A DNA stretch of 10,296 bases from positions 1 through 10,296 of the forward strand of contig CANQSW010000041.1 of the NCBI GenBank assembly GCA_947626615.1. The letters are read 5' to 3'. The translations under genes and the position numbers were made by a program. The notes below the pieces were generated by a model. It worked only from the letters and a program-made list of their open reading frames with translations. It searched no databases and was not told the origin of the DNA. The first letter of the stretch is position 1. Each line of letters starts with the position of its first letter. Source of the DNA: an uncultured Peptococcaceae bacterium (GTDB lineage Bacteria > Bacillota > Dehalobacteriia > UBA4068 > UBA4997). Positions 1-6,536 of the stretch are shown here, piece by piece.

Positions 1-254
1 GAATAATAGCTGAACCCGGCCAGCTCCCGCAGGATAGTAAAAGAGATGCTGTTATCCGCCGCCGCGAATATCGTCGCTTCGTCCGTCTCGGAGAGCAGCT
101 TCCATTCCGCCGGCAGCGTCAGCTCCGCGCCGTTGGTCGGGTGGCTGTACGTCTGCACGTCCATGGTGGCGAGCGAAAGTTCGGCGTCCGAACCACCGCA
201 GGCGGCCAGCGCCAGCAGCAGAACCGCCAACAGCACAGAAATCAGCTTTTTCAT
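1..254 (-). CDS. Predicted lipoprotein of unknown function (3' end off window)
   Basis: An open frame starts with ATG at 254-252 and runs off the left edge without a stop, giving about 84 visible residues. The N-terminus is a clear lipoprotein signal peptide: MKK, a run of Leu/Val/Ala, then a lipobox LAAC with the modifiable cysteine at residue 19, followed by GGSD. This predicts export by Sec, lipidation and anchoring to the outer face of the cytoplasmic membrane (or sorting onward in a diderm). The mature part contains YSHPTNGAELTLPAEWKLL and then a stretch ending SFTILRELAGF. That pattern loosely resembles small PsbP/DcrB-type lipoproteins, but the match is from memory and weak. A Shine-Dalgarno GAGG lies 7 bases before the ATG, inside the end of pncC. 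The two genes are separated by only 2 bases, so it is probably the last known gene of the ftsK-pncC transcript. I cannot name a function. Confidence 0.85.
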   Translation of the reverse strand, partial: MKKLISVLLAVLLLALAACGGSDAELSLATMDVQTYSHPTNGAELTLPAEWKLLSETDEATIFAAADNSISFTILRELAGFSYY

Positions 255-256
255 CG

Positions 257-769
257 TTATACCTCGTTTTCCGGCATAGCGTCGGCCGCCGCCAGCGCCA
301 GACGCAGAGCGGCCAACGCCGCCTGCTGCCGCACCATTTTGCGGCTGCCGGGGAAAATGCACCGCACGACGCGGACGTTATCCCCCGCCGCGCAGCCGAT
401 ATAGACCAGCCCCACCGGCTGCGCCGCCGTGCCGCCGCCCGGCCCGGCCAGCCCCGTCACCGAAACGGCGATATCCGCGCCGGCCTTGGCCTTCGCGCCC
501 GCCGCCATTTGCGCCGCCACCGCGGCCGATACCGCCGTATAACGCGCCAGAGCTTTAGCAGAAACGCCGAGCATCTCCGCTTTTGCCGCGTCGCAATAAG
601 TGACGAAAGAGCGCCGCAGCGCCTCGGACGCCCCGGCGTGCGCCGTGAAAGCGGCCGCCAGCATACCGCCCGTGCAGGATTCGGCGAACGTGACCGTGCG
701 CCGCTTGGTCAAAAGCACGCCCAGCAGCTTCGCCGCTTTTTGCTCAATATATTCCGTCAGACCGGCCAT
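257..769 (-). CDS. pncC: Nicotinamide-nucleotide amidase, stand-alone CinA C-terminal domain (PncC type)
   Basis: A 170-residue cytosolic protein consisting only of the CinA C-terminal domain. This family deamidates nicotinamide mononucleotide to nicotinate mononucleotide in pyridine nucleotide salvage. Diagnostic motifs are FAESCTGG at residues 28-35, with the predicted nucleophile Ser31, SFVTYCDAAK near residues 54-63, and TGLAGPGGGTAAQPVGLVYIG near 105-125. The length fits stand-alone PncC proteins (about 165 residues). Bacillota usually carry a two-domain CinA of about 410 residues at this locus, with an N-terminal MoaB/MogA-like (COG1058) domain that is absent here. The space upstream is occupied by pgsA, so this is not a simple truncated copy. 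The ATG has GAGG 7 bases upstream, and pgsA ends 14 bases before it, which supports co-transcription. Often labelled 'competence damage-inducible protein'; the amidase role is the better description. Confidence 0.93.
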   Translation of the reverse strand: MAGLTEYIEQKAAKLLGVLLTKRRTVTFAESCTGGMLAAAFTAHAGASEALRRSFVTYCDAAKAEMLGVSAKALARYTAVSAAVAAQMAAGAKAKAGADIAVSVTGLAGPGGGTAAQPVGLVYIGCAAGDNVRVVRCIFPGSRKMVRQQAALAALRLALAAADAMPENEV

Positions 770-783
770 ATATGCACCTCAAT

Positions 784-1350
784 TTATAGATCGGTAAACA
801 TACTGCGGCAGCTTTTCAGATATTCCCAGCCGGAAAGATAAGTCAGCACCAGCGCCGCATAGAGGAGTATCTGGCCCAGCGCGAAAATGAACGTGTTCGG
901 CAGGCAGGGCAGCGTATAGAGCAGCAGCAGCGCCAGCGCCACCATCTGGCAGGCCGTCTTCCATTTGCCAAGCCAGGAAGCCGCGATGACTACGCCCTCC
1001 GAGACCGCGACCGTTCTAAGCCCCGTTATGGCAAATTCCCGCGCCAGTATCAGAATGACCACCCAGGCCGATATGCGCTCCATAGCCACCAGCGCCACCA
1101 TGGCCGCCGTCACCAGTATCTTATCCACCAACGGGTCCATGAACTTGCCGAAAGTGGTGATGAGGTTGCGGCTGCGGGCGATATGCCCGTCGATGAAATC
1201 CGTGCAGGCCGCGACGATGAACACCAGCCCGGCCAAAAGATCGGCCACCCAGCCGTGGAACAGCGTTACGATCAGAATAAAGACCGGCACCAGCAGGAAG
1301 CGTAGCAGCGTCACCTTGTTCGCCAGATTCATTTTTTGCCAGTATTGCAT
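784..1350 (-). CDS. pgsA: CDP-diacylglycerol--glycerol-3-phosphate 3-phosphatidyltransferase
   Basis: An integral membrane enzyme that makes phosphatidylglycerophosphate from CDP-diacylglycerol and glycerol 3-phosphate, the committed step to phosphatidylglycerol and cardiolipin. From the chosen start it has 188 residues, normal for PgsA. The CDP-alcohol phosphatidyltransferase signature is complete: D51, D54, G55, A58, R59, then G68, D72 and D76 with canonical spacing (DFIDGHIAR ... GKFMDPLVD). About five or six hydrophobic segments surround it. The sequence NLANKVTLLRFLLVP near the start is typical of PgsA. I chose ATG 1350-1348 because GGGGGAG (1356-1362) lies 5 bases upstream. An in-frame ATG at 1368 overlaps the rimO stop but lacks a good ribosome binding site, and a third ATG at 1332 is also possible by homology. 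It lies between rimO and pncC as in many Bacillota. Confidence 0.95.
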   Translation of the reverse strand: MQYWQKMNLANKVTLLRFLLVPVFILIVTLFHGWVADLLAGLVFIVAACTDFIDGHIARSRNLITTFGKFMDPLVDKILVTAAMVALVAMERISAWVVILILAREFAITGLRTVAVSEGVVIAASWLGKWKTACQMVALALLLLYTLPCLPNTFIFALGQILLYAALVLTYLSGWEYLKSCRSMFTDL

Positions 1351-1355
1351 GACTT

Positions 1356-1362
1356 CTCCCCC
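1356..1362 (-). promoter_or_regulatory. Ribosome binding site of pgsA
   Basis: GGGGGAG on the minus strand, 5 bases before ATG 1350-1348 and just past the rimO stop. It favours that start over the upstream in-frame ATG at 1368, which has only weak purine content before it. Confidence 0.6.
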
Positions 1363-1364
1363 AA

Positions 1365-2693
1365 TCATTTTACCGGGCGGGCGATCAGGTCGTAGGCCGC
1401 GGCTTCGGTAACGACGACCTCGATCAGGCGGCCGCTGTCCGCGGCGGCCAGCTCGCCCGCGGCATTATCCACGTAGATCAGCCCGTCCACCTCCGGCGCG
1501 TGATACTGCGAACGCGCCTCGAAAAAGCCGGGGAAATCCTCCGACGGCGCTTCCAGCAGCACCGTGAGCTTTTGCCCCACCAAGCGTTCCCGCCAGGCCG
1601 CCCCGGCGTCCGCCAGCACCGCCGTCAGCTGATTACAGCGGCGAATTTTTACCTCCTCCGCCACCTGATCGGGCATCGCGGCGGCCGGGGTATCTTCCTC
1701 CTGCGAATAGCGGAAAACGCCGGCCCAGTCGATCGCCGCCCCGGCGGCAAAATCCAGCAGCTCGGTAAAATCCTCGTCCGTTTCGCCGGGGAAGCCCACC
1801 AGCAGCGTGGTGCGGATAGCGGCGTCGGGCAGATAGGCCCGTATTTTGGCAAACAGCGTCTCTATCTCCGCCCGGGCCAGGCGGCGCTTCATGCGCTTGA
1901 TCACAGCTGGGCTCACGTGCTGTATCGGCACGTCCAGATAATGGCAGCAGCTTGGGCAATCGCGCATAACGGCCAGCAGCTCGTCGCTGATACCCTCGGG
2001 GTAAGCATAGAGGAAGCGCAGCATGGCAAAGCCCAGCCCGTCCAATTTTTGCAGCAGCTCCGGCAGCAGCGAGCGCCCCGCCAGGTCGCGGCCATAGGCC
2101 GTGGTATCCTGCGCGATCAGCACCAGCTCCTGCACGCCTTTTGCCCGAAGCTCCGCGGCCTCGGCCACAAGCTCCTCCAGCGGGCGGCTTTGCAGCGGCC
2201 CGCGAATGTTTGGTATGGCGCAGAAGGTGCAGCGGTTGTTGCAGCCCTCCGCTATCTTCAGATAAGCGGTGTAAGGCGGCGTCAGCTGCACGCGGCCAAG
2301 GCAGGGCAGGCCCTCGCCCGGCCTCGCCTCCGCTCCCAGCTTCTCCAACAGCAGCTCCGGCAGGCGGTCATAATCGTTTACGCCAAGCAGCAGGTCTATC
2401 TCCGGCATTTCGGCGGCCAGCTCCGCGCCGTAGCGCTGCGTCAGGCAGCCCGTGGCCGCCAGCAGGCGGCAGCACCCCGCCTCTTTCAGCCGGGTCAGCT
2501 CCAATATACGCTCGATGGATTCCTGCTTGGCGTCGTTGATAAAGCCGCAGGTGTTCACCACGATAACGTCGGCTGCCGCCGGCTCCGCGGTAAGCGCAAA
2601 CCCGGCGGCGACCAGGCCGGCCAGCGCGTATTCGCTGTCCGCCAGGTTTTTGGCGCAGCCCAGCGTATCAAAATATATTTTTATCGCGTCCAA
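1365..2693 (-). CDS. rimO: Ribosomal protein S12 methylthiotransferase RimO
   Basis: A radical SAM enzyme of 442 residues that adds a methylthio group to the conserved aspartate of ribosomal protein S12. The order is an N-terminal UPF0004/MTTase domain with the three cluster-binding cysteines C13 (LGCAKN), C49 (NTCGFI) and C83 (TGCLTQRY); a radical SAM core with the CxxxCxxC motif C151, C155, C158 in KIAEGCNNRCTFCAIP; and a C-terminal TRAM domain from about residue 375. The motifs LGCAKNLADSE, NTCGFINDAKQES, GCLTQRY, AIPNIRGPLQSRP and RSQYHAPEVDG are those of RimO rather than the tRNA enzymes MiaB or MtaB. Start: a TTG codon at 2693-2691 with AGAGG 7 bases upstream; there is no ATG nearby. 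It begins 11 bases after the rodZ-like gene, and its TGA stop lies 14 bases before the preferred pgsA start, consistent with one operon. Confidence 0.96.
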   Translation of the reverse strand: MDAIKIYFDTLGCAKNLADSEYALAGLVAAGFALTAEPAAADVIVVNTCGFINDAKQESIERILELTRLKEAGCCRLLAATGCLTQRYGAELAAEMPEIDLLLGVNDYDRLPELLLEKLGAEARPGEGLPCLGRVQLTPPYTAYLKIAEGCNNRCTFCAIPNIRGPLQSRPLEELVAEAAELRAKGVQELVLIAQDTTAYGRDLAGRSLLPELLQKLDGLGFAMLRFLYAYPEGISDELLAVMRDCPSCCHYLDVPIQHVSPAVIKRMKRRLARAEIETLFAKIRAYLPDAAIRTTLLVGFPGETDEDFTELLDFAAGAAIDWAGVFRYSQEEDTPAAAMPDQVAEEVKIRRCNQLTAVLADAGAAWRERLVGQKLTVLLEAPSEDFPGFFEARSQYHAPEVDGLIYVDNAAGELAAADSGRLIEVVVTEAAAYDLIARPVK

Positions 2694-2700
2694 TATATTA

Positions 2701-2705
2701 CCTCT
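2701..2705 (-). promoter_or_regulatory. Ribosome binding site deciding the TTG start of rimO
   Basis: AGAGG on the minus strand, 7 bases before the TTG at 2693-2691. Its first base is the last base of the TAA stop of the rodZ-like gene, so ribosomes ending there could reinitiate on rimO. Confidence 0.7.
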
Positions 2706-3616
2706 TATGTAGTAGCTGGCGTCTCGGCGGGATTCTCCTGCGCGGGAGCGTCGCCGTGGCCCTCGTAATCGTCGGCGTAGAAATTGAAGTTCCAGATCGC
2801 CGCGCCGCCGCTGAAATCCTCCAGCGTCTGGCCGTTATATTCCACCTTGGTGTGCGTAGCGTTGTTGAAGCGCAGGTAGACGTGCTCGTCCGCCGTAAAC
2901 GCCTGCGAGAGGCCGGGCGCGAGCGTCACCTGCTGATGCTCCACGCCGTCCATCGTGGCGCCCACCCAAATTTCCTCGTCCACCGCCGTCACTATCAGCG
3001 TCACCGGCGCGGTCTGCACGTCGGTATCCGCCACCGGCGGCGGCTGGCTCCCCTGCAGGAAGGCCGGCAGCTGCGGATCGTCCTGCAGCAGATACAGCGC
3101 CAGCAGCAAAATGATGACTACGCTGCCCAGCAGCAGCCACAAAAACCGGCGGCCGAAGCGGCGGCTGCGGCTTCTGATCGGCCGCCCCATGGCCGCGTTG
3201 GCATAAGCCGAGGCCCGCAGCTGGTTGGCGTTCGCCGCCTTGGCGTTTTGGTCGGAAAGGCGGCTTTCCGCCTTATCCTTCACCTCATGCCAGGCAGCGT
3301 TCGGCGCGCCGCCCTCCGCCACGGCCTGCACGACCTTTTTCCCCGAAACGTAAGCCTCATAACCCACGTCCGAGCTGTTTTTGGCGTAATATTCCTTGAT
3401 ATCCGCCAGCAGCAGCGAGGGGTCCAGCTTCAAAAATTTGGCGTAGGTCTCCGCAAAGCCCAGAGCGTACACGCGCCCCGGCATACCGGAGAGATCGCCC
3501 TCCTCCAACTGCTTCAAATAATACTCCCTGACTTTGATCGCGTCTTCCACGTCGGCCCAGGTGTAGCCCAGCGCCTCGCGGGTGACTCTCAACAAACGGC
3601 CGTTTTCCTCCAGCAT
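2705..3616 (-). CDS. rodZ: RodZ/YmfM-type helix-turn-helix membrane protein
   Basis: A 303-residue bitopic membrane protein with RodZ architecture. Residues 1-75 form a cytoplasmic helix-turn-helix domain (HTH_25 type) with the features LRVTREALGYTWADVEDAIKV, EYYLKQLEEGD and PGRVYALGFAETYAKFLKLD. Residues 76-155 are a variable linker ending in the basic stretch RSRSRRFGRR. A single transmembrane helix spans about 158-177. The outer part from about 200 to 284 looks like the beta-rich DUF4115 domain (VTLIVTAVDEEIWVGATMDG ... LRFNNA), followed by an acidic Pro/Glu/Ala tail. In rod-shaped bacteria RodZ links MreB to the elongation machinery; in Bacillota the pgsA-linked copy is called YmfM. The ATG at 3616 has AAAGG 9 bases upstream. 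It follows ftsK after 52 bases with no terminator visible, and precedes rimO by 11 bases. The direct link to MreB here is inferred from the family. Confidence 0.9.
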   Translation of the reverse strand: MLEENGRLLRVTREALGYTWADVEDAIKVREYYLKQLEEGDLSGMPGRVYALGFAETYAKFLKLDPSLLLADIKEYYAKNSSDVGYEAYVSGKKVVQAVAEGGAPNAAWHEVKDKAESRLSDQNAKAANANQLRASAYANAAMGRPIRSRSRRFGRRFLWLLLGSVVIILLLALYLLQDDPQLPAFLQGSQPPPVADTDVQTAPVTLIVTAVDEEIWVGATMDGVEHQQVTLAPGLSQAFTADEHVYLRFNNATHTKVEYNGQTLEDFSGGAAIWNFNFYADDYEGHGDAPAQENPAETPATT

Positions 3617-3668
3617 AATGATCCGCCTTTCCCGTCGTTCCCAAAATTCCTGCGATGATTACCGTCAC

Positions 3669-6212
3669 TTATTCCGCCTGACTATCCGCCGCCTCCGGCA
3701 TAGCCGCCGGCGCGTCCGCCTGCTCCGCTTCCGCCGCCGGGCTGAGGTACAGCTCGGCGAACGTCGGCATATTCATCAGCACCGTGCGCTTGTTGCCGTC
3801 CGGCGCGCTGACGATGCCAAGATCCTGCATGGTCTCGATCAGCCGGGCCGCCCGGTTATAGCCGATGCGGAAACGCCGCTGCAGCGAGGAGGCCGAAGCC
3901 TGACCGCTGCTGATGACCTGCTGGCAGGCTTCGATGAAAAGCTCGTCCTTTTCGTCGCGTTCCTCCTGCTCCTCGGCCTCCTGCTCTTCCTGCCGGGGCA
4001 GCTCCAGATATTCCGGCTCGGCCTGACGCTTGCAATATTCCACCAGATCATGTATTTCTTCCTCGCTCAAAAACGCGCCCTGCACGCGCAGCGGCTTCTG
4101 CCGCCCGATCGGGAAATAGAGCATATCGCCCTTGCCCAGCAGCTTCTCCGCGCCGCCCATATCCAGAATGGTGCGCGAATCTATCTGCGAGGAAACGGCG
4201 AACGCGATACGCGAGGGGATATTCGCTTTGATCAGGCCGGTGATAACGTCCACCGAGGGGCGCTGCGTGGCGATGACCAAATGTATGCCGGCCGCGCGCG
4301 CCATCTGCGCCAGACGGCAGATCGAAGCCTCGACGTCGTGCGAAGCCACCATCATCAGATCGGCCAGCTCGTCGATCAGCACCACGATCTGCGGCATTTT
4401 CGGCACGTCCGGCAGCTCGTTATAGGAGGCGAAGTTCTTCACGTTGGCGCTGACGAACACCAGATAGCGCCGCTCCATTTCGTTGACGACTTCTTTTAAC
4501 ACCTGCGAGGCCTTTTTCGCGTCGGTCACCACGGGGCGGCCCAGGTGTGGCAGGCCGACGTAGCCCGTCATCTCCACCTTCTTTGGGTCGACCATGATGA
4601 ATTTGACCTCGTCCGGCTTGGCTTTATAGAGTATGCTGCAAATCAAAGTGTTCATGCAGACGCTTTTGCCGCTGCCCGTTGCGCCCGCGATCAAAAGATG
4701 CGGCATATCGGCCAGATCGCCCACGATAGCGTTGCCGTTGATATCCACGCCGAAAGCGATGGAGAGCCGAGAGCGGCTTTTGCCGAACGCCTCGGAGGAG
4801 AGCACGTCTTTGAAATAAACGGGCGTGGTCTCGTCGCGCGCCACCTCGATGCCCACCACGGATTTGCCGGGGACGGGCGCTTCGATACGCAGCCCCCGCG
4901 CCGCCAGCGCCAGAGCGATATCGTCCGACAGGCTGACGATCCGGGAAATTTTCACGCCGGGAGCCGGCTGCAGCTCATAGCGAATGATCGACGGGCCGCA
5001 GACGACCTCCACCACCTTGGTTTTGACGCCGAAGCTGGCCAGCACGTTTTCCAGCGCCTCGCTGTCCTGCATGATACGCTGGTTGACGCCGGAATCGGCG
5101 ATCGCTTTGCCGCCCCGCATCAGCGAGATCGGCGGCAGCTGATAATCGACCACGCGCTTTAATTCGGTGGGCGCGGCTGGTGTCTCCACCGAGCCGTGCG
5201 GTTTGGCCGGCGCTTTGGGCGCGGCGGCTGTTTCTTCCGCCGGTTTCGGCTCGGCCGGGCGGTCGGCCTGCTCTTCTGCCAGTTTGGCCGCCTGCTGCGC
5301 CTGCTCCGCCGTGGGAGCGGCCGCCTTGCCGGAGCTGCTCCAGGCCGCGGCGGCCTCCTTCTGCGCGCGCAGACGCTCCGCCGCCTCCGCCTTGGGGCGC
5401 AGCACTCCGGCCGGCTCTGGCCCGTTATCCAGAGAGTCGCCCATCATCTCGCCGACGGTGACGTGATCATATTCGCTTTTGGGCGTTTCCTCAAAACGCC
5501 GCCCGCTGTATTCCGTGATGATCGGGGGCAATTTCACCTCCGGCTCCGGCGCGGGGCGCGGCGGCAGCTGCCGCTTGGCGGCCGGCGCGGGCTTTGCCTC
5601 CGGTTCGGGTTTGGCCTCCGAACTTGCGGCCAGGCCGGCGAACCAGCGCGGTATGGCTTTCAGAAGATCGAACACCCGCATATCGCTGCCCAGCATGATG
5701 CCGAGCAGCAAGAACGCCGTCAAAATTATGTAACGCGCGGCGGCACTGGGTATCCAGAAGATCGGCAGGCAGGCCGCGAAGCCGCAGATACTGCCGCCCG
5801 CGCCGGCCAGAGCCGCTGCCGCGCCGGCCCTGAAGCCGCCCGCGAACTGCCCGATATGCAGCAGGCCCGCCGCCGCCAGCAGGAAGAAGCACCAGCCCGC
5901 CACCTGCCAGGAATTGAATTTGCCCTGCCGCTCGCTGTAAAGAGCGTAGCCCAGGTACACCAGCGTGAGAGCCAGCGCCAGGTTGGCCGCGCCGGCGACG
6001 ATATCCGCCAGCACCTGCGGCAGCGTGGGCTTATGCAGCAGCGCCCCCACCGCCAGCACCAAAAACCACCCGGCCAGCAGCAGGCCCGCCAGCATCAGGC
6101 CCACGCCCAGCGAGCGGAACTGCTCCGCCGTCCGGCGGGCGGAAGTTTTTTTGCGGGCGGCGGTTTTCTGCCCGCCCGATTTTTTGCGCGTCTGTTTGTT
6201 ATCGGTCGACAT
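3669..6212 (-). CDS. ftsK: DNA translocase FtsK/SpoIIIE
   Basis: An 847-residue membrane-anchored, septum-associated DNA pump that clears chromosomal DNA through the closing septum. After a very basic N-terminus (residues 1-30, many Lys/Arg) there are four or five hydrophobic segments between about 34 and 176. A Pro/Ala/Glu-rich linker covers about 197-350. The alpha/beta motor starts near 355 (DYQLPPISLM). Walker A is GATGSGKS at 510-517 and Walker B is VVLIDELADLM at about 610-620; ATQRPSVDVITGLIKANIPS and GKGDMLYFP are hallmark motifs. A strongly acidic spacer at 741-757 precedes the winged-helix gamma domain (about 757-815, with SSLQRRFRIGYNRAARLIE), which reads oriented chromosomal sequences. 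The ATG at 6212 has AAAGGA 7 bases upstream. A promoter candidate lies at 6270-6298, so ftsK probably heads the downstream operon. FtsK and SpoIIIE are not separable from sequence alone. Confidence 0.97.
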   Translation of the reverse strand: MSTDNKQTRKKSGGQKTAARKKTSARRTAEQFRSLGVGLMLAGLLLAGWFLVLAVGALLHKPTLPQVLADIVAGAANLALALTLVYLGYALYSERQGKFNSWQVAGWCFFLLAAAGLLHIGQFAGGFRAGAAAALAGAGGSICGFAACLPIFWIPSAAARYIILTAFLLLGIMLGSDMRVFDLLKAIPRWFAGLAASSEAKPEPEAKPAPAAKRQLPPRPAPEPEVKLPPIITEYSGRRFEETPKSEYDHVTVGEMMGDSLDNGPEPAGVLRPKAEAAERLRAQKEAAAAWSSSGKAAAPTAEQAQQAAKLAEEQADRPAEPKPAEETAAAPKAPAKPHGSVETPAAPTELKRVVDYQLPPISLMRGGKAIADSGVNQRIMQDSEALENVLASFGVKTKVVEVVCGPSIIRYELQPAPGVKISRIVSLSDDIALALAARGLRIEAPVPGKSVVGIEVARDETTPVYFKDVLSSEAFGKSRSRLSIAFGVDINGNAIVGDLADMPHLLIAGATGSGKSVCMNTLICSILYKAKPDEVKFIMVDPKKVEMTGYVGLPHLGRPVVTDAKKASQVLKEVVNEMERRYLVFVSANVKNFASYNELPDVPKMPQIVVLIDELADLMMVASHDVEASICRLAQMARAAGIHLVIATQRPSVDVITGLIKANIPSRIAFAVSSQIDSRTILDMGGAEKLLGKGDMLYFPIGRQKPLRVQGAFLSEEEIHDLVEYCKRQAEPEYLELPRQEEQEAEEQEERDEKDELFIEACQQVISSGQASASSLQRRFRIGYNRAARLIETMQDLGIVSAPDGNKRTVLMNMPTFAELYLSPAAEAEQADAPAAMPEAADSQAE

Positions 6213-6269
6213 CAGGTTATCCTTTCTCGAAATACACAGCTATTAGTTATGCGCCCGGCCGCGCTCCAC

Positions 6270-6298
6270 AAGATATGCCGGATTTTGTTAACTGTTAA
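6270..6298 (-). promoter_or_regulatory. Candidate sigma-70/SigA promoter upstream of ftsK
   Basis: On the minus strand TTAACA (6293-6298, 5 of 6 to TTGACA) is followed after 17 bases by TATCTT (6270-6275, 4 of 6 to TATAAT). Transcription would start near 6263, leaving a leader of about 50 bases before the ftsK ATG. The site lies in the AT-rich 114-base gap between the YlzJ-like gene and ftsK, the most AT-rich patch of an otherwise GC-rich window, which adds support. I see no terminator in this gap, so read-through from the YlzJ-like gene is also possible. Confidence 0.55.
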
Positions 6299-6326
6299 TT
6301 ATTCGGCAGGATAAGTCTAATTCCTT

Positions 6327-6536
6327 TTATTTTGGCAGAAAAATTCTCCGCCCGGGCGCCAGCTCCGCCCGCAGAAAATCCTTCGGGTCGGTGCTGCAGA
6401 GAGCCTCAATACTGGCGGAGCCGTCGCTTTGCCGGCGCAGGCGGCAGGGACGGCCGGCCACCGTGCCTTCCAGCAGGCTGAAATTTTCGTCCACCCCGGC
6501 CAAAACCAGCGCTTCCGGTATTATGCTCCACAGCAT
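6327..6536 (-). CDS. YlzJ-like small protein
   Basis: A small protein of 69 residues (72 if the upstream GTG at 6545 is used). It begins MLWSIIPEALVLAG and contains CSTDPKDFLRAELAPG near its end. From memory, both features match the YlzJ-like family, whose members start with a hydrophobic M-[IL]-L-[YW] segment and carry a conserved STDP-[x]-DYL-like block. The family's function is unknown. The neighbour supports the call: in Bacillota ylzJ directly follows tepA and precedes the spoIIIE/ftsK gene, as here. The start is uncertain. ATG 6536 fits the family N-terminus and has GGGG 8 bases upstream; GTG 6545 has a better GGAG 8 bases upstream. Either start overlaps the end of the tepA-like gene (16 or 25 bases), which implies translational coupling. 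Confidence 0.78.
   Translation of the reverse strand: MLWSIIPEALVLAGVDENFSLLEGTVAGRPCRLRRQSDGSASIEALCSTDPKDFLRAELAPGRRIFLPK

Noticed and set aside
1351..1368. Upstream ATG for pgsA overlapping the rimO stop
   Set aside because: It would give a four-base stop/start overlap, but has no good ribosome binding site. The GGGGGAG sits properly before ATG 1350, and the extra residues are not typical of PgsA.
1500..2768. A 422-codon open frame on the plus strand opposite rimO
   Set aside because: Antisense shadow of a gene with all RimO motifs; composition is Arg/Gln/His-rich and there is no recognisable domain.
3357..3668. A 103-codon minus-strand frame between ftsK and rodZ
   Set aside because: It overlaps the conserved helix-turn-helix coding part of the rodZ-like gene in another frame, and its translation is Gly/Arg-rich without motifs.
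2756..6314. Long plus-strand frames opposite rodZ and ftsK (2756-3658, 3582-4499, 5196-6314)
   Set aside because: All lie over well-supported minus-strand genes and show antisense low-complexity composition.
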